Source: Bacteroidota bacterium
Lineage (GTDB): Bacteria > Bacteroidota > Bacteroidia > NS11-12g > UBA955
Direction of reading: 5' to 3'
DNA length: 13,496 bases
NCBI GenBank assembly: GCA_005788145.1
Contig: SXYY01000015.1
Coordinates: forward strand, 1-13,496
Shown here in pieces: positions 1 through 6,955 of this stretch (position 1 is the stretch's first letter; each line of letters opens with the position of its first letter). The notes under the pieces were generated by a model, which saw only the letters and a list, made by a program, of their open reading frames with translations, had not been told where the DNA came from and did no database searches. The position numbers were made by a program, and so were the translations under genes.

Positions 1-1
1 G

Positions 2-1699
2 AACGCAGACAGTATGCGCATTGATACCACACTATCGAAACTCGCCAACAACACGCGATTGTTTGTTGGACTCGATTGGCCTACGTGGAAATTGAAGTCG
101 CGCGCGATCCCCCAACCGTGGACACGGGTTCTTGCAAAAGGCCCCATTCAACATGCCAATAACCCCCAGAAAAACCTTGAGCACGCCTACCTTGGCTTCA
201 GCGATTTCTACATCCATTTTGGACATCAATACGCGGTACAACCCTTGTTGAGTTTGCACAACAACTGCAACATTTTCATTGCGCACGAATACAACGTATA
301 CACCGTCAATAGCGCATTGCGGATGGTCTTTGGCAGATCACATCATTACGGCACAAACAACATTGGATTGACGCATTTGCAAGAAAATTGGAGCAGCGGT
401 CAACACGCCCATGTTGATGACATCGACTATGCCCATGGCCACATTCATGGTTACGATCCCGAATTACATGCCGTTTTGGATTCAATGATGCGTGATGGAT
501 TGGCAAGGGAACTGTTTCCCTCTGCGCAACTGGTGGTTTTGAAAGACGGTCGGATTGCGGCCAACATCCATGTAGGAACTGTGAAGGATTTACAGGGAAA
601 TGAGATACCAACCACCCAGGACCATGTGTATGACGTTGCTTCTATCACCAAAATCGCCGCCACCACCTTGGCTTTCATGAAGCAATATGAGAATACCAAA
701 GGGTTAAGCCTTGATGCACCCATCGGTAAAACATGGCCAGAACTGTCGTCGCAAAACAAATCACTTGCCTCAATCACTTTCCGCGAGTTATTGACCCACC
801 AAAGTGGTTTACCCCCTTTCCTACCCATGCAGCAAAGGGCCATGAAAATGGGCGCTAAGTCTGTGGGATGTCAATTGCATGAGGCAAAAACAACCACCCC
901 CTCGCTCGTGGTTGGAGAGAACGACAATTCCCAAACCCAATTCGAAATTTCGATGGGACAGTGTTTGGAAAAGAGATGGTCTGATTCGGCTTGGAAGTGG
1001 ATCTTGTCTACCCAACCGTCAACCGATAAATCCTACGTTTACAGCGACATCAACATGATTTTGTTGGCAAAGTGGGTAGAGCAACGAAACCCTGCCCTTT
1101 GGCAATCGTTGATCAACGGTGATTTTTATCGGTCCATTGGAATGACCAACACCTGTTTCAAGCCCCTGGAGCACGGTATTTCACCCCACAGAATCGCGCC
1201 AACGGTAATTGATTCTCTGTGGCCTCGGGGTGAGGTTCGGGGGATTGTGCACGACCCCAGCGCCATGATGTTGGGTGGCATTGCGGGCAATGCGGGGCTA
1301 TTCTCAACAGCCATGGACATGGCCAAGCTCATGTATTTGTTCCAGGAGCGCGGTTATTCAAGCAAAACGGGTAGTTTTATTTTAAAACCCACCACGGTTG
1401 ATTTGTTTTCCAAAATTCACGTAGGACCCACAAAAAAAGGACATCGCGGACTGGGATTCGACAAGCCCAACGGCAAGGAGGGCAACAAGGCCAATGTGTT
1501 TGAGGGCGCGCCCACCACGCTATTCGGACACAGTGGCTATACCGGTACATGGGCATGGGCTGATCCCGCCAACGGTATTACGTTCGTGTTCTTATCGAAT
1601 CGCACCTACCCCAGCGAATGGAACAAGAAAATATCACAACAAGGATTTCGGGGAGAATTGCTCCAAGCCGTCTATGAGCGTTTGGAATCGGTGAAATAA
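2..1699 (+). CDS. GH3 (NagZ-like) C-terminal part fused to beta-lactamase-family serine hydrolase; 5' end outside window
   Basis: The frame is open to the left edge, so the ATG at 14 is probably internal and the gene is cut by the window; 565 codons are visible. Residues 1 to about 125 resemble the C-terminal alpha/beta domain of GH3 enzymes: the stretch FIAHEYNVYTVNSALRMVFG (residues 92-111), with GTNNIGL shortly after, aligns by eye with the usual 'YxxNxYTxxAAAQxLFGxxxxxGxLPV' region. From about residue 150 comes a serine beta-lactamase-like domain: SITK at 214-217 (Ser codon 641-643) is the S-x-x-K nucleophile motif, YSD at 347-349 takes the Y-x-N place, LLTHQSG is typical of the family, and GHSGYTGT near the end supplies H-x-G. 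In Bacillus subtilis NagZ and the beta-lactamase-family amidase AmiE act in sequence on muropeptides; this fusion could do both jobs, which is inference. The GH3 catalytic domain is not visible. The 3' end overlaps mpl by 28 bases, tail to tail. Confidence 0.8.
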   Translation, partial: NADSMRIDTTLSKLANNTRLFVGLDWPTWKLKSRAIPQPWTRVLAKGPIQHANNPQKNLEHAYLGFSDFYIHFGHQYAVQPLLSLHNNCNIFIAHEYNVYTVNSALRMVFGRSHHYGTNNIGLTHLQENWSSGQHAHVDDIDYAHGHIHGYDPELHAVLDSMMRDGLARELFPSAQLVVLKDGRIAANIHVGTVKDLQGNEIPTTQDHVYDVASITKIAATTLAFMKQYENTKGLSLDAPIGKTWPELSSQNKSLASITFRELLTHQSGLPPFLPMQQRAMKMGAKSVGCQLHEAKTTTPSLVVGENDNSQTQFEISMGQCLEKRWSDSAWKWILSTQPSTDKSYVYSDINMILLAKWVEQRNPALWQSLINGDFYRSIGMTNTCFKPLEHGISPHRIAPTVIDSLWPRGEVRGIVHDPSAMMLGGIAGNAGLFSTAMDMAKLMYLFQERGYSSKTGSFILKPTTVDLFSKIHVGPTKKGHRGLGFDKPNGKEGNKANVFEGAPTTLFGHSGYTGTWAWADPANGITFVFLSNRTYPSEWNKKISQQGFRGELLQAVYERLESVK

Positions 1700-3021
1700 T
1701 CCACAGAGAGTCCGCACAAATTTCCACTACTCATCAGCAAAACCACCATGGGCTGATGGGTTTCCATGGCACTGCTTATCCAGTTTTTCAGCGATGATAA
1801 ATCACTCAGGGCCTCCCCTTTCCCAAACCGCTTTTCGATGGTTTCTTTCGATGGCACCTCCATGCGTTTGAGTTCAAAAACATGGGGATCATAGAGCACA
1901 CAAACGGCATCGGCGGGATTCAATGTTCCTTGGTACCGCTGCATGAAATCGGGGTTGAGGCTACTGTAGGTATGTACTTCAAACACCGCGATGAATTTGT
2001 GGTTGGGAAATTGCTCGCGCACGGCAAACACAGATGCTTCCACTTTGGATGGTGCGTGGGCGAAATCCCGAATTACTGTCAAATTTTCCGTTTCAAGGAT
2101 GGGCTCTAAGCGCTTGGCGGTGCCGGGAAAGGTTTCCAAAGCCGACCATGCTTCTTCTTCGGTAATCCCAATGGTTGATGCCATTTTTACCACACCGGCC
2201 GCATTTTGCAGATTGTGTCGGCCATAAAAGGGCAACGTATACACGCGGTTGTTCACTATAACTTCGGTACCGCCTTTTACGTTTTGGTATTGCGGTGCGT
2301 CGTAACTTTCTTGTTGAGGAAATCCACTTTTTTCTGCGATGTTTTTCAGGGCTGCATCGCCATTGAAATAGTACAGATGTCCACCCGGCTGCAACGTATC
2401 GATCAGCAAAGAGAATTGATTGTGATAAATTTCCTCGGTGGGAAATACGTTCACGTGGTCCCAAGCGATGCCGGTAATCATGGCTGCATGGGCCTTGTAA
2501 TGGACAAATTTTGGTCTAAGATCCAAGGGCGATGTGAGGTATTCGTCCCCTTCAATCACGATGAGGGGCGCATCGGACAATTTCACCATCCGCTCAAACC
2601 CGGGCAGTTGTGAACCCACCAAGTAATCGAAATCGCGGTAGGATTTGAGGATGTGCATCAGCATGCCTGTACAGGTGGTTTTTCCGTGGCTACCGGCCAT
2701 CACCAAACGGGTTTTGCTTCGACTATGGTGGTAAATAAACTCCGGAAAACTGTAGGTAGGAATACCCAATTCAAGGGCTTTCTGCAACTCTGGATTGTCT
2801 TGTTTGGCATGCATCCCAACGATTACACCGTCAAGGGACTCTGTGATTTTTTCTGGAAACCAGCCATGGGCAGACGGTAAAATACCGGCATTGGCCAGTC
2901 GCGATTTTGCGGGTTCAAAAATTTCATCGTCGCTTCCGGTGATGACATGCTGGTTGTGTTGAAGTTCGAGGGCCAAATTGTGCATTACGGCCCCGCCGAT
3001 GGCGATAAAATGATAATTCAT
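1672..3021 (-). CDS. mpl: UDP-N-acetylmuramate:L-Ala-gamma-D-Glu-meso-DAP ligase (murein peptide ligase)
   Basis: ATP-dependent cytoplasmic Mur ligase that joins recovered murein tripeptide to UDP-MurNAc, returning it to peptidoglycan synthesis. The 449-residue protein is the usual Mpl length. It opens with the Rossmann-like MNYHFIAIGG, has the Mur ligase P-loop GSHGKTT at 110-116, the IEGDEY metal/ATP segment at about 156-161, GRHNLQNAAG at 267-276 and DFAHAP at 319-324. EGDEY and the 'MHAKQDNPEL' segment fit Mpl better than MurC. I chose the ATG at 3021 because the protein fold begins there; an in-frame extension to 3045 would add eight unconserved residues and overlap the predicted promoter. 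It is divergent from etfB and converges on the serine hydrolase, a plausible partner in muropeptide recycling. Confidence 0.9.
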   Translation of the reverse strand: MNYHFIAIGGAVMHNLALELQHNQHVITGSDDEIFEPAKSRLANAGILPSAHGWFPEKITESLDGVIVGMHAKQDNPELQKALELGIPTYSFPEFIYHHSRSKTRLVMAGSHGKTTCTGMLMHILKSYRDFDYLVGSQLPGFERMVKLSDAPLIVIEGDEYLTSPLDLRPKFVHYKAHAAMITGIAWDHVNVFPTEEIYHNQFSLLIDTLQPGGHLYYFNGDAALKNIAEKSGFPQQESYDAPQYQNVKGGTEVIVNNRVYTLPFYGRHNLQNAAGVVKMASTIGITEEEAWSALETFPGTAKRLEPILETENLTVIRDFAHAPSKVEASVFAVREQFPNHKFIAVFEVHTYSSLNPDFMQRYQGTLNPADAVCVLYDPHVFELKRMEVPSKETIEKRFGKGEALSDLSSLKNWISSAMETHQPMVVLLMSSGNLCGLSVDYFTDSKRS

Positions 3022-3033
3022 GAATTGAAAAAA

Positions 3034-3065
3034 CGAAACTACCAACTTGGCGAGTGGGAATCAAA
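3034..3065 (-). promoter_or_regulatory. Candidate Bacteroidota promoter for mpl
   Basis: Read on the minus strand, TTTG (3065-3062) is followed after 20 bases by TAGTTTCG (3041-3034), one mismatch from TAnnTTTG. The predicted transcript would begin about 5-10 bases before the ATG at 3021. This is a by-eye match without experimental support. Confidence 0.35.
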
Positions 3066-3085
3066 CAAAGCCGGGGAAAATTTGC

Positions 3086-3093
3086 TATTTTTG
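3086..3093 (+). promoter_or_regulatory. Candidate -7 element for the etfBA operon
   Basis: TATTTTTG matches the Bacteroidota -7 core TAnnTTTG exactly and lies 20 bases before the etfB ATG. No TTTG is found at the expected upstream spacing, so the call rests on one element. The A+T-rich region is shared with the divergent mpl promoter. Confidence 0.35.
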
Positions 3094-3113
3094 TAAAATA
3101 TTAATAGACCGGA

Positions 3114-3845
3114 ATGAAAATCCTTGCTTGCATCAGTGTGGTTCCGGATACCACTACAAAAATCACGTTTACCGACAACAACACCCATTTCAATACTGCG
3201 GGAGTTCAGTACATTTTGAATCCGTACGACGAATTGGCGGTTACCCGCGGTTTGGAGATTGCGGAGGCCAACGGTGGCACTTTGACCATTGTTCACGTGG
3301 GCAAGGCCGATGCAGAACCAGTGATTCGCAAGGCATTGAGCATGGGAGCAAACGAGGCGATTCGCATCGATGCGGAAGCCATGGATGCACAGCATGTTGC
3401 CGAGGAGATTTCCAAAATAGCCGGAGGTTATGATTTGATTTTGACAGGTCGCGAGAGCATCGATTACAACGGCGGTGCTGTTTGTGGACTGTTGGGAGCC
3501 ATCTTGGGATTGCCATCAGTCAATGTTGTCACGCGCATTGATTACGCGGATGGGAAGTTCTCTTTTGACCGCGACATTGATGGTGGTCGTGAAACGGTAA
3601 CCGTTGCTGGCGCATGCGTGGCAAGTGCACAAAAGGAATTGTGTGAGCCCAGAATTCCCAACATGCGTGGAATCATGGCAGCCCGCACCAAACCTTTGCA
3701 GGTGTTGCCATCACAAACTGCTGCTGGGTACAGCCAGTATGCCACATTTGAATTGCCAGCCGCAAAGTCTGGCGTGAAATTGATTGATCCCAGCGAGGCT
3801 GGAAAACTCATCGATATTTTAAGAAACGAAGCCAAAGTCATTTAA
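3114..3845 (+). CDS. etfB: Electron transfer flavoprotein beta subunit
   Basis: The 243-residue beta subunit of the ETF heterodimer, which takes electrons from acyl-CoA dehydrogenases and passes them to ETF:quinone oxidoreductase. It begins MKILACISVVPDT, typical for the family. The nucleotide-binding loop is DLILTGRESIDYNGG (107-121), and the EtfB signature region is EPRIPNMRGIMAARTKPL (178-195), which includes the partner-recognition loop. The ATG at 3114 is the natural start, since the family begins at this point. Only one base separates its stop from the etfA start, so the two are translationally coupled. No acyl-CoA dehydrogenase is in the window, so its electron donor cannot be read from context. 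Confidence 0.93.
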   Translation: MKILACISVVPDTTTKITFTDNNTHFNTAGVQYILNPYDELAVTRGLEIAEANGGTLTIVHVGKADAEPVIRKALSMGANEAIRIDAEAMDAQHVAEEISKIAGGYDLILTGRESIDYNGGAVCGLLGAILGLPSVNVVTRIDYADGKFSFDRDIDGGRETVTVAGACVASAQKELCEPRIPNMRGIMAARTKPLQVLPSQTAAGYSQYATFELPAAKSGVKLIDPSEAGKLIDILRNEAKVI

Positions 3846-3846
3846 C

Positions 3847-4788
3847 ATGTCAGTATTAGTTTTTGCTGAAATCAGCGACGGAAAATTCAAGAAGGCGGCT
3901 TACGAAGCTGTTTCATACGGCCGTCAGGTCGCAGACCTGATTGGCAGCAAGGTAGTCGCTTTGGCGATTGGCCAGGGCGCAGATCCGGGTGAGTTGGGCA
4001 ATTATGGTGCTCATACGGTAAAGTCTATTTCTGTGGGCGAAGCCTTTACAGCCGACGCGTATGCGGCGGCGGTGAATGCCATCGCGAACGAAGTGAGCGC
4101 TACCATTGTCATCATTAGCAATACATACACCGGAAAATCATTGGCTCCGCGGGTGGCTCAATTAATGGGTGCATCTTTGGCCACCAACGTTGTGAGTTTG
4201 CCCGATACCAACAATGGCTTTACGGTAAAGCGCGGTGTTTTCTCCGGAAAAGCCTTTGCCTACGTAAACTTAAGCCGCAACAGCAAAGTGTTGGCTATCA
4301 CACCAAACTCCTTTGAGACCAAAGCCTTCGGCGAGACTGCTACCATTGAAAGCAGCAGTATTTCTATTGGTTCAAGCAGCATCCACATCCATGCAGTCAA
4401 TAAAGTAACGGGCAAAATTCCCTTGACTGAAGCAGAAGTTGTTATCAGTGGAGGTCGTGGTTTGAAAGGACCTGAAAACTGGCATTTGATCGAGGATTTG
4501 GCCACCGCCTTGGGCGCTGCCACCGCCTGCTCAAAACCCGTTAGCGATATGGATTGGCGTCCACACAGTGAGCACGTTGGACAAACGGGAATTACCATCA
4601 AACCCAATTTATACATCGCAGTGGGTATTTCTGGTGCCATCCAGCACTTGGCCGGTGTAAGTTCAAGTAAAGTAATCGTAGCCATCAACAAAGACCCAGA
4701 AGCGCCTTTCTTCAAAGCGGCGGACTATGGTATCGTGGGTGACGCTTTCGAGATCATGCCACAATTGATCGCGGCGGCCAAAAATTAA
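3847..4788 (+). CDS. etfA: Electron transfer flavoprotein alpha subunit
   Basis: The 313-residue alpha subunit, which holds the FAD of the ETF heterodimer. The N-terminal half (to about residue 185) is the alpha/beta domain that packs on EtfB. The C-terminal FAD domain shows its expected motifs in order: SGGRG at 201-205, SKPVSD from 229, WRPHSEHVGQTG at 237-248, LYIAVGISGAIQHLAG at 255-270 and NKDPEAPFF at 281-289. Length and motif spacing are normal. It directly follows etfB and precedes a BFN-domain gene by 25 bases, so downstream genes are probably read from the same transcript. Confidence 0.94.
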   Translation: MSVLVFAEISDGKFKKAAYEAVSYGRQVADLIGSKVVALAIGQGADPGELGNYGAHTVKSISVGEAFTADAYAAAVNAIANEVSATIVIISNTYTGKSLAPRVAQLMGASLATNVVSLPDTNNGFTVKRGVFSGKAFAYVNLSRNSKVLAITPNSFETKAFGETATIESSSISIGSSSIHIHAVNKVTGKIPLTEAEVVISGGRGLKGPENWHLIEDLATALGAATACSKPVSDMDWRPHSEHVGQTGITIKPNLYIAVGISGAIQHLAGVSSSKVIVAINKDPEAPFFKAADYGIVGDAFEIMPQLIAAAKN

Positions 4789-4813
4789 TCAAACAGAAAC
4801 CAAGGTTTATTCA

Positions 4814-5437
4814 ATGAGCAATCGCGTAGAAATGGTTATTCGGAACATCGTTCCTGCGCATTCTCACGGAGCATATACCTTGTATCTGAAAGAGCTCAAT
4901 GGCAATCGCATCCTCCCAATTATCATTGGCGGATTCGAAGCACAAGCCATCGCCATGGAATTGGAAGGCATGAAGCCAACCCGTCCCATGACCCATGATT
5001 TGTTCAGCAATGCCTTGAGGGAATTCGATATCACCGTCACAGAAATCAATATACAACAATTGGATGAAGGGATTTACTATGCCGGGATCACTTGCTTGTG
5101 TGTGAATGATGCCACCTCCAAATTGGTGGTTTTGGATGCACGCACGAGCGATGCCATTGCCATGGGCATTAAGTTTCGCTGTCCGATATATTGCATTGAA
5201 AAAATCCTTGAAGAAGCTGCCTACAACGACGAGCGGAGCGAGGAATTTGAAGATGACGAAATGCCGGGACAATTGGTCGATGACCTAATCGAGCCTCAGG
5301 CCAATACCCATTTTACATCGGGCTATGCAAAACTCTCAACGGAAGAGTTAGAACAGATGTTGGAAGACGCCATCAACGATGAAGACTATGGCAAGGCGGC
5401 AAAAATTCGCGACGAAATCAAGCGCAGAAACGGATAA
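4814..5437 (+). CDS. Bifunctional nuclease (BFN/DUF151) family protein with C-terminal UVR motif
   Basis: A 207-residue cytoplasmic protein. Residues 1 to about 132 are the BFN/DUF151 domain: an opening MSNRVEMVIRNIV, then LPIIIGGFEAQAIAMELEG (34-52) and the signature LDARTSDAIAMGIKFRCPIY (107-126). An acidic linker follows (about 134-150). Residues 173-205 form a UVR motif, STEELEQMLEDAINDEDYGKAAKIRDEI being its core (split here at about residue 190), the helical hairpin by which UvrB and UvrC contact each other and which also occurs in other stress proteins. BFN proteins have been linked to nuclease activity in plants; the bacterial role is poorly defined. The architecture is common in Bacteroidota. 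The placement after etfBA suggests co-transcription, not a shared function. Confidence 0.85.
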   Translation: MSNRVEMVIRNIVPAHSHGAYTLYLKELNGNRILPIIIGGFEAQAIAMELEGMKPTRPMTHDLFSNALREFDITVTEINIQQLDEGIYYAGITCLCVNDATSKLVVLDARTSDAIAMGIKFRCPIYCIEKILEEAAYNDERSEEFEDDEMPGQLVDDLIEPQANTHFTSGYAKLSTEELEQMLEDAINDEDYGKAAKIRDEIKRRNG

Positions 5438-5446
5438 CATTAAACC

Positions 5447-6025
5447 ATGGCATTCCCGCAGCAAAAATCGGTTTGGACATGGGTGATTGCATTGGGTGTA
5501 CTCACATTTTTAATCGCGGGGTCGAATCCCGGATCATTGGGTTCTCCAGATAAAAATCGCGACGGATGTAAGATCAACCACCGTCCATCAAAAAATCCCA
5601 CTGCATCGACAGATACCCTACCCACAATTACGCGCAAGCAGGTGGCTGGGACATGGATTTATCGGAGCATCGATACGTTTCATCGCGGTTTGGGCAACAG
5701 ACCGGGTGGCATCTATACCGCCAGCAAAATCGTGAATGGTAAAGAGGTTCCTTTGACACTCACAGCCACGGATACAATGCGCATTGCCGAAAACGGTCCA
5801 TTTACTTACACCATCGGCGCGATCAACAAAAAAGCATGGGGACGTGCCCGTGTTGAAGATTGTGATTTGCCCTACTGCTTTACTGGCTACCAGTTGGCCT
5901 TGTATTACGATGAGGGTTCCACAACCACTGCCCCCATCCGAAAATTCCGGATTCAACATTTTTCCGGGGATTCATTGGTGATACAGGAGGGGAATACCTA
6001 TTTTCGCTATTCGCGGAGTAAATAA
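5447..6025 (+). CDS. Unrecognised envelope-associated protein with one N-terminal helix
   Basis: I do not recognise this 192-residue protein. It has a short polar start, then a hydrophobic helix at about 9-25 (WTWVIALGVLTFLIAG) that could be a signal anchor or an uncleaved signal peptide; there is no lipobox cysteine. A polar, Pro/Ser/Thr-rich linker runs to about residue 62. The rest is beta-rich in appearance, beginning VAGTWIYRSIDTF (66-78) and ending DSLVIQEGNTYFRYSR; the 'GTW ... strand' opening is reminiscent of the small lipocalin-like domains common in Bacteroidota, but the match is only suggestive. Cys139 and Cys144 are close enough to form a disulfide. It begins 9 bases after the BFN gene and probably shares its transcript. 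Confidence 0.7.
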   Translation: MAFPQQKSVWTWVIALGVLTFLIAGSNPGSLGSPDKNRDGCKINHRPSKNPTASTDTLPTITRKQVAGTWIYRSIDTFHRGLGNRPGGIYTASKIVNGKEVPLTLTATDTMRIAENGPFTYTIGAINKKAWGRARVEDCDLPYCFTGYQLALYYDEGSTTTAPIRKFRIQHFSGDSLVIQEGNTYFRYSRSK

Positions 6026-6070
6026 TCCTCTGAACGGATTGATTTCTCACTCAATTAACCATTACTACTG

Positions 6071-6907
6071 ATGCCTATTTATCTGATTAACAACAATATC
6101 GTCGCCGAAGACGCCCCCCATTTCACGCCCAACAGTCGCGGTTACCGCTATGGCGATGGTTTTTTTGAGAGTTGTGCGATGTGGCAAGGTCGAATTTTAC
6201 AATTGCCCTTGCATGTTGATCGAATCAAGAAATCAGCCCTTTTGTTAAAAATCAACCTTCCAAGCTGGTGGGATGAAATCTCTTGGGAGACATCGGTATT
6301 GAAAGCCTGCAGTGAGGCGGGATGGAAATCGGCACGCATCAGACTCACTTTTTTCCGTGAATCAACTGGATTGTATACCCCCAACCAAATGGAAGCCACT
6401 GTGGTCACTGAAATTAATGAAACACAGAACCCCTCTCCTTATCCTTGGAATGAGCAAGGACTCACATTGGGCACCTACAAGGAATTATCAAAAAACAACA
6501 ATTTCACCTCCACACTCAAAACCTGCTCAGCCCTTACTTACACCCTGGCGGGCATTTATGCAAAAGAACATGGACTTGATGATGTGGTTATTTTCAACGA
6601 TTATGGCAGGCCCTGCGAAACTGTGGCTTCCAACTTGTTCGTCGTGAAAGGCGAATTCATTATCACACCTCCCGTCTCCGAATACTGTATCGATGGAGTG
6701 ATGCGGAAAGTGGTGATCCAACTTGCTGATGCCTACGGATATTCAGTTCAAGAGAGACCCATGTCGGAAATCGACCTCACATCCGCCGAAGAGATTTTCA
6801 CCAGCTCAGCCACGCGCGGCATCCGATGGGTCGGAAATTTCCAAGGAAAAGTCCTGAAAAATGTAGTAGCCAAAGTCCTGTACGACCAACTCACGAATGG
6901 ACTATAA
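6071..6907 (+). CDS. Class IV PLP-dependent aminotransferase / 4-amino-4-deoxychorismate lyase-like
   Basis: A 278-residue fold-type IV PLP enzyme. Visible hallmarks: NSRGYRYGDGFFES at 21-34 (the N-terminal signature), the likely Schiff-base lysine Lys150 in TLKTCSALTYTLAG, the conserved Glu183 in GRPCETVASNLFVV, the DGVMR segment at 208-212 and the phosphate-binding TSSATRGIRWV at 244-254. Family members include branched-chain aminotransferases, D-amino-acid aminotransferases and PabC. The short length and general layout favour a PabC-like enzyme making p-aminobenzoate for folate, but substrate cannot be decided by eye, so I give no symbol. It is the last gene of the + strand run; the next gene, pruA, is convergent. 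Confidence 0.88.
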   Translation: MPIYLINNNIVAEDAPHFTPNSRGYRYGDGFFESCAMWQGRILQLPLHVDRIKKSALLLKINLPSWWDEISWETSVLKACSEAGWKSARIRLTFFRESTGLYTPNQMEATVVTEINETQNPSPYPWNEQGLTLGTYKELSKNNNFTSTLKTCSALTYTLAGIYAKEHGLDDVVIFNDYGRPCETVASNLFVVKGEFIITPPVSEYCIDGVMRKVVIQLADAYGYSVQERPMSEIDLTSAEEIFTSSATRGIRWVGNFQGKVLKNVVAKVLYDQLTNGL

Positions 6908-6955
6908 CCCTGCAAGCAGGGAATCGGCAAGCGATGCTCAACGGGCAGACGGAAA
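6908..6955. other. Convergent gap between aminotransferase and pruA, with a small hairpin
   Basis: The 48 bases hold CCCTGCAAGCAGGG (6908-6921), which can fold into a 5-bp stem with a CAAG loop immediately after the aminotransferase stop codon. There is no T tract on either side, so it is not a convincing intrinsic terminator. Nothing else is seen. Confidence 0.3.

Noticed and set aside
2093..2464. Minus-strand open frame of 123 codons within mpl
   Set aside because: It is a shifted frame of mpl itself; the mpl frame carries the conserved Mur ligase motifs across the same bases.
3022..3045. Longer N-terminus for Mpl
   Set aside because: It adds eight residues before the MNYHFIAIGG fold start and overlaps the predicted -7 element.
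6908..6921. CCCTGCAAGCAGGG as an intrinsic terminator of the aminotransferase transcript
   Set aside because: The stem is short and no T tract follows on either strand.
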